Of a DNA stretch of 64,000 nt, positions 22,543-33,566 are shown piece after piece. Positions within the stretch are counted from its first letter, which is position 1, and every line of letters starts with the position of its first letter. A model generated the notes under the pieces. It was not told where the DNA came from, searched no databases, and worked only from the letters and a program-made list of their open reading frames with translations. The position numbers and the translations under genes were made by a program. Origin of the DNA: Thalassia testudinum (lineage: Eukaryota > Streptophyta > Magnoliopsida > Alismatales > Hydrocharitaceae); the NCBI GenBank assembly GCA_037157565.1, contig JAZHRO010000002.1, positions 72,003,001-72,067,000 on the forward strand, given 5' to 3'.

Positions 22543-22560
22543 TCCCCGGCAACGGCGCCA
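22543..22560 (-). other. Primer-binding site of NA-B (tRNA-Asp)
   Basis: Minus strand TGGCGCCGTTGCCGGGGA is the exact complement of the 3' end of plant tRNA-Asp(GTC). It lies four bases inside the LTR. Confidence 0.88.
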
Positions 22561-22564
22561 AGAA

Positions 22565-25253
22565 TAATGGCAGTATGACTAGGTTTTGTTGTTTTGTTAT
22601 AGAAATGGCGTTGTAGTACAGATAGTCATTGCCACTATTACAATTTTTACTCGGAAATAAAAGATCTCCCGAGGTCGAACTCAGGGAGCAAACTGTATTC
22701 TAGAGATACAAAGTTTCTATTACAAAAGTGAAAAGAGAGAGAGGGAGAGAGATTTATTTTGTTGGCTTTTTCTTCTTCTCTCTTCTTTCTCGTCGTTGTC
22801 TTCTTCTCTTCTCTTCTTTTGGGTTCTTCAGTCTTCTTCCTTCTGTTCTTCTTATTCCTCTTCTGTTCTTCTTCTTTCTTTCTTCTTCAGAGCTTCTTCT
22901 TCTCTTTCTCTTTTTCTTCTCTGCGGCAGTGGTGATCCTCCTCTTCTTTCTTCTTTCTTTCTTTTCTTTTTCCAAGCTTCTTCTTTTCTTCCTGCAGGGC
23001 GTCGTCTGATTTTTCAATCAGACGACTTAAATAGCTTTTGCTACAGTGCGTCTTCTTTCCTTCTTCTCTCTGTGGTTCTCTTCTTCTTCTTCTTCTCCTG
23101 TGCCTGCACACTCGCAGTTTGGTCAGAGGGCAAAAACCTACTCTACCATCCCCGCGTCTCTCTCTCTCAGAGTTCACTCGTAGGATAGCTCTCCCAGAGC
23201 TGCCGGGTATTCGGGTACGGGTCGTGCCCTGGTCCAGGCCCACCGACGTGCGGTGGTGGGCGAGGAGTGCAAGTCGAGTAAACGGGTCGGGCCAGGTCCG
23301 CGGGGGGTGGTCGCGAACGAGGCCGGGTCGAGCAGGTGAGAGGGACCTCACCCCGTGGTCAGGAGGCAAAGAGACTAAGGCACTTTTTGCCTTTATGCGG
23401 GCGCGTGGCCTCGAAATCCCACGATGTGGGACTATCTTCTGCTATCTTCGCGTGCGCTCGCAGGACGACTCCACCTCGCCCTCTGATCAGATGCAGCCGA
23501 TGTCTGGGCCAACTGAAGAGGCAGAATCCTTTGCGGACTTCGCCCCAACCTGCAGCACCTGGGAATCTGGGGCTGCAAGGCCTGGAGCTCGCCTCGAAGC
23601 TGCTTCAGTCGTCGCTAATGGCAGCTGGAGCAGCGAACCTGTTAGATAGGAATACGGCCCTTCGGCCTAATCAAACACGCAGGGGACCTTCGTCGTGGCA
23701 AGGCGAAGGTGGTGTCGAGTGTGGCAGGTCGTGGGTCAGCGTCTGGTGGCGGGGCTAGGTCGGACTGTAGCCGCGAGAATGGGTTTGTTCGGTGGAGTAT
23801 GGTGGAGGTGAGGAGTGGCAGTGAAGGGGCGGAAACGGTTCACCGGGACGAGGCGGAGGTTTTGGGTCAGTCGGCGAGTCGTATGGAGTGGCGGAATGAT
23901 GGGAGAGACTCGCCGGAGGTGGGCCGGAGGCGTGGAAGATGATGGTGGTCTGGTCGGTCGAGGGTTTAATTGAGCAAATTAAAATAGGAAAAAGAAAGAG
24001 GGGAGGAAGAGAAGTAACTGTTACCTACTTGCAGGGACGAAGGGGGAGGAGCAGAGCGGCAGTCGTGTCGACTGTCGCCGGAGAAGAAGGTACCCAGTGG
24101 GGGCGGACGGCGGCGACGACAGGGCTGAAGTAGCACGCGCGGGTATTGCGCGACGCGGAGGAGAATCAGGAAGAAGTCTCTGCCATTGGTTTCATGGCAG
24201 AGCGAAGAGGAAAGGAAAGGGAGCTCGCCGGAGCTCGCTGGGTGTCTGCCGGAGTGGGAAGAGAAGAAAGTTGTGGGTGGTTCTCCGTCAGAATCGAGCT
24301 GGAGAGTGTGGCAGAGCGACGAGGGCTTTTATAGAGGCGAAATCAGGGAGGAGGGCGGAGGGAGACGACGTGCCTCCCTCGCAGGAGATGGAGACCCATA
24401 CCTTCCGTGCATTCGCACGGGCGGTATGGACGGTTGCAGCGACCAGGGAGGTGTCCCTACGACGGCAGACGTCGCAGGGCACCCCCGGTTGTCTTGGCAG
24501 AGGGTCTCCCTCACCCTGCGCGGTGCCATGCTCCGCACAAAGTCGCCGGAGCATGGCGCTGCTCAGGGTTTTGCAGGGAGGACCCAAATGTAAAGAACGA
24601 AGAAGAGTTAGGGGCCAAAATGCGAGTGTTTCAAAAGTTGAGGGCCAAAAAGTAATAGATGAGGACCAAAATGTAAAGTTGGTCAAGAAGGTCTCTCCTT
24701 AGCCTCAAGTTTTTATACATGACTAATTAGGACCTAAGGATTCTGATGGTGAATTTTATTTCTCTATCAAACCTTGTTTGACCGGTCAATTTATGCAAAA
24801 ATCCAAATTAAGTTATTAATTGGGCATGATTCTCAGTGTAGGTCAAAATGGGTTCCTAAGTTCAAATTGGAGGTTCTAAACCCTAGAGATTATTTTTCTA
24901 TGAATTTTAGAGGGTTTAGTCGATTTTTTATTTGCCTCGAACCTCGTGAATTGAAGTGGATTTATTTTTAGGGTTACAGGATGTCATTTAATTCCTTGTA
25001 GTTGCTGTAGCCCTTATTGGATCATCTCATCCCACTTTTCTTCCTATTAGGTTATTTTGACCTATGTTTGGATCCTGAGTTACCCTGTTTTCAGATTGAA
25101 TTGGTGAAATTGCATTTTTCCCCCTTAGTTTTTATTTTCTTTACAAACTCAGAATTTCTCTGAGGCAAGCCTTTCTAGAGTTATGTAGGAGCTTTTTCTT
25201 GCAAATCTGGGTTAGATGGTGCTAGTTTAGGGTTCATGACGAGGTTCTCATCA
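22565..25253 (-). repeat. NA-B right (5') LTR
   Basis: Starts TAATGGCAG and ends TTCTCATCA on plus. It differs from the left LTR by scattered substitutions and small indels. Contains the R/U5 box (22668-22692), T/C-rich tract (22765-23010), CpG-rich middle and TATA box (24326-24335). Open frames here are shadows of the LTR. Confidence 0.9.
24326..24335 (-). promoter_or_regulatory. TATA box, NA-B right (5') LTR
   Basis: Minus strand CTATAAAAGC; the likely promoter of this element's RNA. Confidence 0.5.
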
Positions 25254-25258
25254 GGCTC
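25254..25258. repeat. Target site duplication of NA-B, right copy
   Basis: GGCTC, identical to 15325-15329. Confidence 0.85.
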
Positions 25259-25798
25259 AACATTGTATTTTCCTGCATTTGGAGCTTCCCAACCTTCTTC
25301 AATATCAGGCACATTGTATTCTATCTGGGTTGGGAATCCACAACCAGTTTGTGCCTCAAACCCGAGATCAGATTTATCCTCGATGCTGTCCCAAGATAGA
25401 TCACCCTCTGTTGGTGGTATATACGGGTATTTCTGGTCAATAACTTGTTTTACTAATCTCATTATCTCTTCCCGTTTTTCAAGACTATCTTGGTGTTGCT
25501 TCCAAAGTCGAGGATTTGTCATACATTGAAGGTATTCAATATTGTGCAGTTTTTCTATCTCAATGTATGCAGTAATGAGCAAGTCACAGGTTGATCCTTT
25601 GTTGGCTTCTGCTAATAGTACTTGGGCACACGTTATGACAAAGGTTGTGGTTGTTGGGCATTCAACCTGAATGTTTCCTACTGTTGTTGAGGTTTCTTCA
25701 TTTTCATAGAATTTCATGGCATCCTCAATCATTTTATCTCTCATGGATCTTTGACATTCAGGTTTCTCGAATGGTAGTCCTACGTGGTTTGGCTGCAT
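25254..25798 (-). pseudogene. NA-A unknown ORF, N-terminal part
   Basis: Same unknown protein as in NA-B. Start at ATG 25798-25796 (MQPNHVGLPF). Open to the insertion point at 25254, about 181 codons, with conserved blocks KPECQRSMRDKMIEDA, PTTTTFVITCAQ, YIEIEKLH and QKYPYIPPTE. Together with 14238-15324 and one copy of GGCTC the open frame totals about 544 codons with no internal stop, so NA-A's ORF was intact when NA-B landed in it. The apparent continuation below 25254 is NA-B LTR sequence. Confidence 0.78.
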
Positions 25799-26978
25799 AT
25801 TTGGATCAGGTGGTGGAGTCAAGATGTAGAATCAAGTTATGAATCAAGATGTAGAATCAAGTTATGAAGCGATCAGATCTGAATAACGAGTCCCACTGAA
25901 AATGTGTATGTGTGCTCTAAAGAGAAAAGATGAGGGACTGGAGATGTTTTTAACCCAATCAAGACACCCAAAGATGTTTAGATGACTATGGAGGTTCGGG
26001 GCGGATGGACCCTTGGATCAGAAGATCGTCCACCTGAGAATTACCTGGGCAGCCAGAGAGGGAGAGTCCTGCAAAGACCCCTACACGGTAAAGCGTCCCC
26101 ACGGGTTATAGGGTTTCCCCCACCCGACCTCTCTTGTCACTGAGATTCGAGGTAGACCAGAATGGGGACCTTGACCTCTTAAATCTACCACTTTTATTTC
26201 AAAGGTGCTTTTAGGGTTCTCACTTAAACTTTAGATGTTTTGATATTGTGACCTAATTTAGAGGTTGGTTGACCCAAGGGGTCAACTTCACCTGACCTGT
26301 CCTATAGATGGCAGAATGATTCTAGGTTTGGAGCCTAGAGGTCACCCTGATTTGACTCCCAGGTCATTAGGTCCAAAAATTTTAAGATTCAAGTGATTTT
26401 AGAGCTTCTTTTTCTCTTAGGGTTTGTCTTGTTAAGATCTCTTCAATCAAGGTCTTGGGTGACACATTGATGCGGGAAGGTTTATTTCCTTTTATGCAGG
26501 CATGTGTGACTAACACTCCAAGATCCTACTGTAGAAACCCTAATTTGGTTCTATTTCCAATCCTCTTTTTCTTTTTCACAGAAATTCTCTTTGGACTTTA
26601 AAAGCAAGAAATGTGTTGTCCACAGAGATTAAGCGTTATTTTTATTAGGCACATGAATTTGTGGGATGGACTCTAAGAAATTGCCCCAACTTCAAGAACA
26701 TTTGAAAAAATTTTCGCAAAATTAGGAAACGTTTGCCTTAAAGATGGTGATTACTATATAAAGAAGGCAATTGATTCCTAAATTGATTTTCTTCCTTTTG
26801 ACTTTTCAGGATTAGGGGATGATTAAGGAAGAAAAGAAATTACCTGCCCTGGAGTGGTTGACTTGCGGAAGGGATTCTCTCGTGAAATAACTGCAAGATC
26901 AAAACAAAACAAAGTAGGGCAAGTTAGTGTTCAATATGATAAAAAGAATGTAGAGACTAGTGATAAATTGCGCGTTGC
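25799..26978 (-). other. NA-A leader between PBS and ORF
   Basis: Noncoding; shares blocks with the NA-B and Ath-3 leaders (for example 26040-26190), but lacks the GC hairpin. Contains a candidate intron at 25917-26044. Confidence 0.65.
25917..26044 (-). other. Candidate leader intron, NA-A
   Basis: Minus strand donor CCCAG|GTAATTCTC and acceptor TTTTCTCTTTAG|AGC, 128 bases apart, with a good pyrimidine tract. Homologous in position to 21618-21752. Confidence 0.4.
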
Positions 26979-26996
26979 TCCCCGGCAACGGCGCCA
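26979..26996 (-). other. Primer-binding site of NA-A (tRNA-Asp)
   Basis: TGGCGCCGTTGCCGGGGA on minus, identical to NA-B's, three bases from the LTR end. Confidence 0.88.
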
Positions 26997-26999
26997 AAA

Positions 27000-29722
27000 T
27001 GTTTGTTCGCTTTTGATCGGGTTTTAAGAGATAATACATTGTAGTATAGCCGAAAAAGCATTCAAACAAATAAAGAATTTTATTACTCGAAAATCGGAGT
27101 ATCCGATGTCAAACACAGGGAGCAATTGAAATTTACTACTAATCTCAAATGTAATTGAATACTCTAATTTACTCAAAACTTTAATTCAAATATGAATGTA
27201 TGCGGTTAAAAGTAATTATGACAAAAGAAATGAAATTGGACGTCTGATCTTGTGATCAGACATCTTAAAAGTGTTATTCTTCTCTTCTTCTATTTCTTTC
27301 TCTACAGCCTCTCTTTTCTTTTTCCTTCTGCCTTCTTCTTCGTAGGCTCTTCTTCTTCTTCTCTTCTGATCTACAGGCCTTCTCCTTGCCTTGATCTTCT
27401 TCCTGCCTTTGCTTCTCTTCTCTGCCTTGCCTTCTTTCTTCTTGGCTTCTGCAAAGGCTTCTTTCTCTTCTGTCTTCTTCTTCTCAGCAGTCTCTCCTTC
27501 TTCCTTCAGATCTCTGCCTATTCTTCTACTTCTTCTCCCTTGGTATTCTTCGCTCAGTCTCTTCTTCTTCTTCTCCTTGCGGCTAAGTCTCTCAACGCTC
27601 AGTCTACCTGCACAGAGAGGTGGAAGCAAAACCTAACCCTTCCCCTCTACCCGAACGTCTCTCTCTCTCTCTGCAATTCGCTCAAGGATGCTCTCCCAGA
27701 GCCACCGGTATTCGGGTCGGATCTCGCACCCGGGACCAGGTGCACTGGCAGGTGGGTGATGCGCGAGGAGTGCTCAGGTTAGGGTCGGGTCAGAACCCGC
27801 CAGATCCGCGAGGTGAAACCGCGGACGAGGCAAGCGTGGGTCAGGTGAGGGACCTCACCCCTGTGTGTTCGGAGGCGAATAGCAGATAGCACAAATTCAA
27901 TTTAAAGCATACCTGCGCGTTGCGTTTCGCCGATGTGGGACTATCTGGCCTACCCCAATCTCGCACGTGCCCGCAGAGCTCTCTTCGTGCAATTGCCAAA
28001 GCTGCGGGCTTCGCAGCGCTCCTTGCTGGACCCGAGGGCTTCGCACTGCTCGTGCGAATCTGTTGCGCCTGAAGCCTGGAAGTCCTGACGCCTGGAGCTA
28101 CTGCGAAGCTGCTTCAACCATCAATGGCGGCAGTACTGAAATCCTTTCAAACACAAGCACGGCCTATTGGCCTAATCAGACCAGCTGGGCACCTTCGCCG
28201 TGGCACGGCGAAGGTGGTGAACGGTGCTGCAGGTCATGGGTTAGTTCGGGGGGCTACTGTGGAGGTGTGGAGTGGCAGTGGAGGGGCGGAGATTGTTCCT
28301 TGTGGTGAGGCGGAGCTTATGAGATGATTGGCGAGCCGTGTGGAGGGGCAGAATGGTGGATGCAGCTTGCCGGAGGTCGGTCGGAGGCAAGGAAGATGGA
28401 GGTGGTCAGCGACGGTCGAGGGGCAATTAAATGAAATAACAGGGGGAAAAGAGAGAGGGGAAGATGGAGAACAAATCTAACCTACTTACAGGGACGAAGG
28501 GGACGGAGAGGTGGACAGCTGTACCTGCTGTCTTCGGAGAAGAAGCTGCCCAGTGAGGGAGGACGGCGGTGACGACGAGGCTGAGGTGGCGTGCGCGGGT
28601 ATTGCGCGACGCGGAGGAGAATCAGGAAGATGTCTCTGCCACTGGTTTTTTGGCAGAGAGAAGAGGGAGGGGGGGCTCGCCAGAGCTCACTGGGTTCTTG
28701 GCCAGAGAAGAAGAGACGAGTTGGAGGTGGACGTCCGGCCAAGTCAAGCTGAAATTGAGCGACCGGAGGTGTGGGTTCTTTCATAGGCACTGGGCCGGGT
28801 GCTCAGAGCGTGGAGGGCACGCCTATGTCTCTGATGGCTCACCGGAGAAGGAAAGAGGTTAGATACCCAAATCCCTCGTGCATTCTCACGAGAGATTGGG
28901 TTCACACCAGAGATTGTGATTGACCTTAGATGGAAGGAAATTCCTTAGAGAATCTCCCTTCCATTTCTGGGAGGGGATCTCTGAGGAATCAGAGAGTAAT
29001 CCCTCTCTAAACCTCGCCGGAGGTTGGTTCTTCCCTAACAATGGCGGCAGGACCTGATTGCAAAGGTGGCGATGAAATTAGGGGGCTCTCTGTAAGGATT
29101 TTCAAAAGATAGGGATCAAATTATAATTTGGGTGTACTAAATTGCAAAGTAGGTCGAGATGACCTCCCCTTAGGTCCAAATTTTGGTACAAACCTACTTT
29201 GGACCTAAGGAATCCAATGGTGAAGATTGATTTTAGGTTTGACCTCGTTTGACTGGACATTTTGTGTAAAAACCTAAATTAGGTCAATTAATGAGCTATG
29301 ACCCTATTCTAGGTCAAACTAGGTTCCAAAGGCCAAATTAAGTGTTCTAAACCCTAGAGGATATTTTTCCATGATTTTTAGAGGGTTTACTTGATTTTTA
29401 TCTTGACCGAAACCTTGTTGATTTAAGCAGGTCTGTTTTAGGGTTACCAAATGTCATTTAATTCCTAAATTGCACATAAACCCATTTCTGATTGACTCAA
29501 CCCACTTTTTATCTTATTTAGATCATATGACCAATGTTTTGCTTCTGAGAAATCCCGTTTATGCACTGTAATGGTAAAATTGCAGTTTTAACCTTTATTT
29601 CATGTTTTCTTCTCAGAGCACTTATTCCTTCATTTAGGCCTTCTTCTAGGTTATGTAGGAGCTTTTATCTTCTTTATTGGGTCAAAATGAGCTAGTTATG
29701 GTTCATGATGAGACTCTCATCA
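27000..29722 (-). repeat. NA-A right (5') LTR
   Basis: Starts TGTTTGTTCG and ends CTCTCATCA on plus (TG...CA), 2723 bases. Contains the R/U5 box (27103-27126), inverted GTCTGATC...GATCAGAC near 27241-27262, a T/C-rich tract (27275-27600) and a CpG-rich middle. The U3 third matches 11605-12627. Confidence 0.88.
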
Positions 29723-30173
29723 GGAGAAAATTTTAAAAGATTAATTGCATACCATTCATAAGGAGGAAAAGGGGAGGTGATAAAAATATCAAAAAGGAAC
29801 ATAATTTGAAAAAAAAAAGAGAGATAGTCATTCGTAAAAGATTAAGGAATTGACTTAGTTCTAGACCAAATCAAAAAGAAAGAAAATGAAAGATAAAAAG
29901 TCCTAAGAGACAAAAAGAGATTAGTATGAATGCTGATCTTAGGCCTCTTGGGCTATGATTTTAGGCTTAAAAATTCAAGTATCCGCTAAGATTTGGATAG
30001 TCCTCAAGAAGTTGGGGAAAATACGAAGCTTAAGTATTAGGTTTAAGGCTTAGGGAGTACTCGATAACCTAAGCACCTCAATCCACACATAGTCTGGTTC
30101 AGTGCGCTTAATTATCAAAATCATGCAAATGCGTTAAATCTGTTCTGAAAAAGCTACCTAGATTAGGAGCGAC
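29723..30173 (+). other. Ath-2 3' UTR, second part
   Basis: Noncoding. Continues the Ath-2 3' UTR after NA-A and aligns (inverted) with 13400-13900 of NA-A and with Ath-3's 3' UTR. Ends at the D1 insertion. Confidence 0.7.
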
Positions 30174-32843
30174 TGTTATGACCCGGTTCTCGAATCCCTA
30201 CAAGACTCGAGACCAGCTCGACTCGATTAATCCCAAGACTTAGTCATCCAACAAGAAATAACCGAAAAGTAGGAAAATAAACCGCATTCACTATGCAATG
30301 TAACTAACAGTAAAAGCATACAAGCAGTAAGTAAAAGCTGCTAATTAGTACATACCACCACGACAACTGGAAAGTAGAACAAAAGTACAATAATAGAAAT
30401 AGTAACAAGGTCTAAAACTCACTAACAGAAAGGAAGTACAACAACAGTAAGACTACTACTGTTGGGCTCGACTGGGCCCAGCACCTTCTGCAGCTGGTAA
30501 CTCGGGCTGCTCAACTCCTGGACCTGTAAAGGGTTATGAGAAAACAGAGTTAGTGAACGCTGAGTAGAGTGGTAACTAGACTATCTAAAGCAGTAAAAGC
30601 TAGCAGGTAAAGTTATCTTTCCAATTATTTTATTTTACAAGTAATTCCTTTTCACACCATTAGTTTATTTTCAATTTTCTTTCTTGATTTCTCATGTTCC
30701 TTGTGGGAATGATCTTGATTGCAGTCTTTTCCGAAGAGTAGAAGGCGCATGTGATGCTCTCTTGGCTGGGAGAGTCCCCCGTGGTAGTCCTACACCCAGT
30801 CAACCACCCCAAGGTCACTGTCTAGATGTAGCGGTGACTATGGCACACGCGATAAGAGCACGAGTAGCTACCCCGTATTAGCACGCGGTCAGTCGTTTCC
30901 ACTAGCGGGTACGCCCAAAGTACAACACAAAATAGTATAGGGCCTAGCTCTCTCAACAACAGGGGTCTAGGCCCTCAGAACCAAACAGGGGTCTCACCCA
31001 TCCACAATCCGTGCACCCTCGTCTTACTACCCCGATTTGCCCAGAGGGCCAAAAAAGTCAATGTAGGTTGGCTAGCATAACTCCAGGCCCCGTGGGGTGA
31101 CTAGCTCCCTCCCTACACTAGTAGCTCACCTCGGTACTGCGTACACGAGGGCCAACAAGAGTCGGTGTAGAGTGGCCAATCCTAACCCCGGGTCACAACC
31201 CAAGGGAGGCTAGCTCCGCTTTACACTAAAGGGGACAGTTGCTCTCCTTGGTACCACGTACACAGGGACCAACACACTTCCCATCCACATTTCCAGGCCT
31301 TTCCGTTCATCCACAGGAGCTCTACTCCTAACTCCCCATAGGGTTCATGCTCATATTCACCATATTATTCCATATTAGGTTTCATCATTCACAATTCCAT
31401 TCTTGTATTATACACATGCAGCTCGTACTTCCACAATTAACATATGCAACAAGTGATATCACAGTAACTATTTAGTTATCTCATGCATTTCATATTTTAA
31501 AAGGCAGCTTGTATTTATTAATAGGCAATTGTTTACCATTCAGCTCATTCGTTTATGACTGCAATCTCAATCACGCATACAAACAATGCAACTATTTCTC
31601 GTCCTAGGGTTCACACCACATCCTAGGTTTCTAGTTATCTAATTTTCATTTATGTACTCATGTTTTATAAATAGAACAGGGGGAAACCACTCTACTAAAC
31701 AATCCAGGAGTGCTGGGGGCTCAAATGGCAGACTCACGTGCCTCTGCAAGCCCTAAACACGCGACAGGTCGAAGTCCTATATCAAGGAACATATCACCAC
31801 AGAACGTTCAGAACAGTATATAAGGATTTCTAACATGTAGAGGAACTCACAAGGAAAATACAGATATCTCGTTTGCATAAAACGGACCCTAAACAGGTCA
31901 AAAACAGAACTGCAGAACCAAATCAGACATCTGGAACAAAGTCCAGACATCTTAAAAGTCACCAAAGTCTCACCTCAAGTCCCTGCATCGACCTCGAACA
32001 TCCAGGACTCCTACTTGACCGTCTGGACTCAGATCCAGATGTCCAACCTATCCTCCAGTCATCTAGGAGTGCCACCGGTCGTCTGGTAAGCTATCCAAAC
32101 ATCCGAAATGCGTAGGAGGGTGTTCCGTGTGCCTTCCCAAAGCTACTCCTATGCACGACAGAGCAGTAGTCCTCCTTTTAGCCCAACAAAATGACTCAGC
32201 GGTGCGGCCTGCATGGCCGCAGTCATGGGAAAGACGTACCTGTGTAAGTACCTGCTTTCAGAAGTTCGATGTGGTCACCAGACATCCAGCCCGTCGTCTG
32301 GAAGGCACTCTGGATGTCTGATACTGGAAAATTTCCAATATCAGAATGAGCTCTCGCTCCTCTCGTCGCGCCCCGCCGCGGCTCCTTCCTCTTGTCTATA
32401 GCTCTGGCTGCTGCAGGAAGTCGGGGACGGCTCCGCGACGCACTCCTCCCGCACTCATCACGGCGGCCATGTGCACTCTGGCGAGCCTCTCTGAGCTCGA
32501 GAGCTCAAACTCCTCCTCTCTTCGCGTCGCTCCTCCTTGCTGTTGCTCCCTCTCTCACGCACGCCTCTCTTACGGCAGTGAAGGGGGAAGGAACGTGGTG
32601 GTGATGGAGTGGAGAGGAGAGGAGAGGAAGGGGGAGAGGGCTCTTATATAGACAAGGGATTAGGGTTCGGTGAGGGGGGAGAAAGAGAAGAAGAGAGAGA
32701 AGAAAAGGCATTTACCCATAGCAGCGCGTAGAACCAACCTCGCATATAGATTTTTTTCAATTTCTAGACGTCTGGGAAGGGATTCAGATGTCTGACTGAC
32801 AGTCCATACGTCTTAAAAGGCTCAAACAGAATAGGTCTTTACA
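30174..32843. mobile_element. D1: solo LTR, second family (2.67 kb)
   Basis: Starts TGTTATGACCCGG and ends GGTCTTTACA. D2 is a full-length relative (TGTAACGACCCGG...CTCGTTACA). The flanks GCGAC (30169-30173) and GCAGC (32844-32848) fit a decayed 5-bp duplication of GCGGC, the sequence expected there from the relatives. Contains many degraded AGACGTCT-type motifs and a minus-strand TATA (32643-32652). No internal domain is attached, and the open frames inside are not conserved in D2. Confidence 0.75.
32643..32652 (-). promoter_or_regulatory. TATA box in D1
   Basis: Minus strand TCTATATAAG; suggests the D family is transcribed leftward here. Confidence 0.4.
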
Positions 32844-32848
32844 GCAGC

Positions 32849-33550
32849 TGATCAACACAAGTTGATTTGGAAGAGTTCCCGACACGGAGAGGCGGGAAAT
32901 TCCCTCGAAGATGCGCAATAACATATCATCTCCTTGGTGCTTGTCTCCTAGGATATCTAAATATTCTACAGGGGGCATGTAAGCACCTTATGCTGGTTTA
33001 GATGCCATGGGCGGATTTAGCTACAAAATGCCATAGGCAGGATTATCTCAAAATCTCGAAAGCCAGGGTTCTGGGGGTTTCCATGGGTGGTACTATCTGG
33101 AAGCATCGATTGCTAAGGACCCTGCGAGGATTGATGGTAGGAACTAAGAATCCGATACAGATCGTGTTGTAAAGCTAATCCGAAGCTAGAAATAAAAAGA
33201 AAATAGAGAGAAAAATCTCCAAAAATAAAAAAAGAAATTCCTCTCTCTCTTACAAAAACGCATTGCAAACTGAACCTGGGCTAAAACATGTTACAAGCAT
33301 GGGTGCTTTAACCGCGGAGTTCAACGAACCTTAGGTTAGTTCTTATGGGCCTTAGAAACCTTCGCTATGGACTGAGGCTAGAGCTAGTCAGGTCCGGATC
33401 TTGGTTGGTACTTGAGTACCTCTAGGCCTACTATCGACATTCTGACCTAATCTACAAAAGAAAGCACACATCAGAATTCTGAGCATAAAAAGGCATGTGG
33501 TCTAGAATTTGAGTTAAATTCCTTGATATTTTGCTAAGGGACTAGCAAAA
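32849..33550 (+). other. Ath-2 3' UTR, third part
   Basis: Noncoding. Carries decayed versions of the palindrome (near 32950) and the tandem repeats (33001-33135), and leads to the PPT. Aligns inverted with 12640-13380. Confidence 0.7.
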
Positions 33551-33566
33551 GCTGATAATGGAGGTA
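33551..33566 (+). other. Polypurine tract of Ath-2
   Basis: GCTGATAATGGAGGTA directly before the LTR start TGATAGG; a decayed form of GCTAGGCATGGGGGTA. Confidence 0.65.

Larger units (their letters stand above)
15330..25253 (-). mobile_element. NA-B: complete non-autonomous Athila-like element (9.9 kb)
   Basis: Two near-identical LTRs (15330-18019 and 22565-25253, 2690 and 2689 bases) flank PPT, 3' UTR, one unknown ORF, leader and PBS, all on the minus strand. A 5-bp target duplication GGCTC borders the element. There is no gag-pol similarity anywhere in the 4.5-kb internal region. The insertion falls in the ORF of NA-A, a relative. The high LTR identity makes it one of the youngest insertions in the window. 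Confidence 0.92.
11605..29722 (-). mobile_element. NA-A: non-autonomous Athila-like element, host of NA-B
   Basis: Read on the minus strand: right LTR (27000-29722), PBS (26979-26996), leader, one unknown ORF (25798 to 25254, then 15324 to 14238), stem-loop, internal PPT (13960-13975), 3' UTR, PPT (12628-12639) and a truncated left LTR (11605-12627). NA-B lies inside the ORF. There is no gag, protease, RT or integrase similarity. NA-A sits in the 3' UTR of Ath-2. The left LTR lacks roughly 1.7 kb of its outer (U5-side) part, so the left target duplication is uncertain. Confidence 0.82.

Noticed and set aside
22543..22560. Possible tRNA gene from the match to tRNA-Asp
   Set aside because: Only the 18-base 3' complement is present, at the position of a primer-binding site; no cloverleaf around it.
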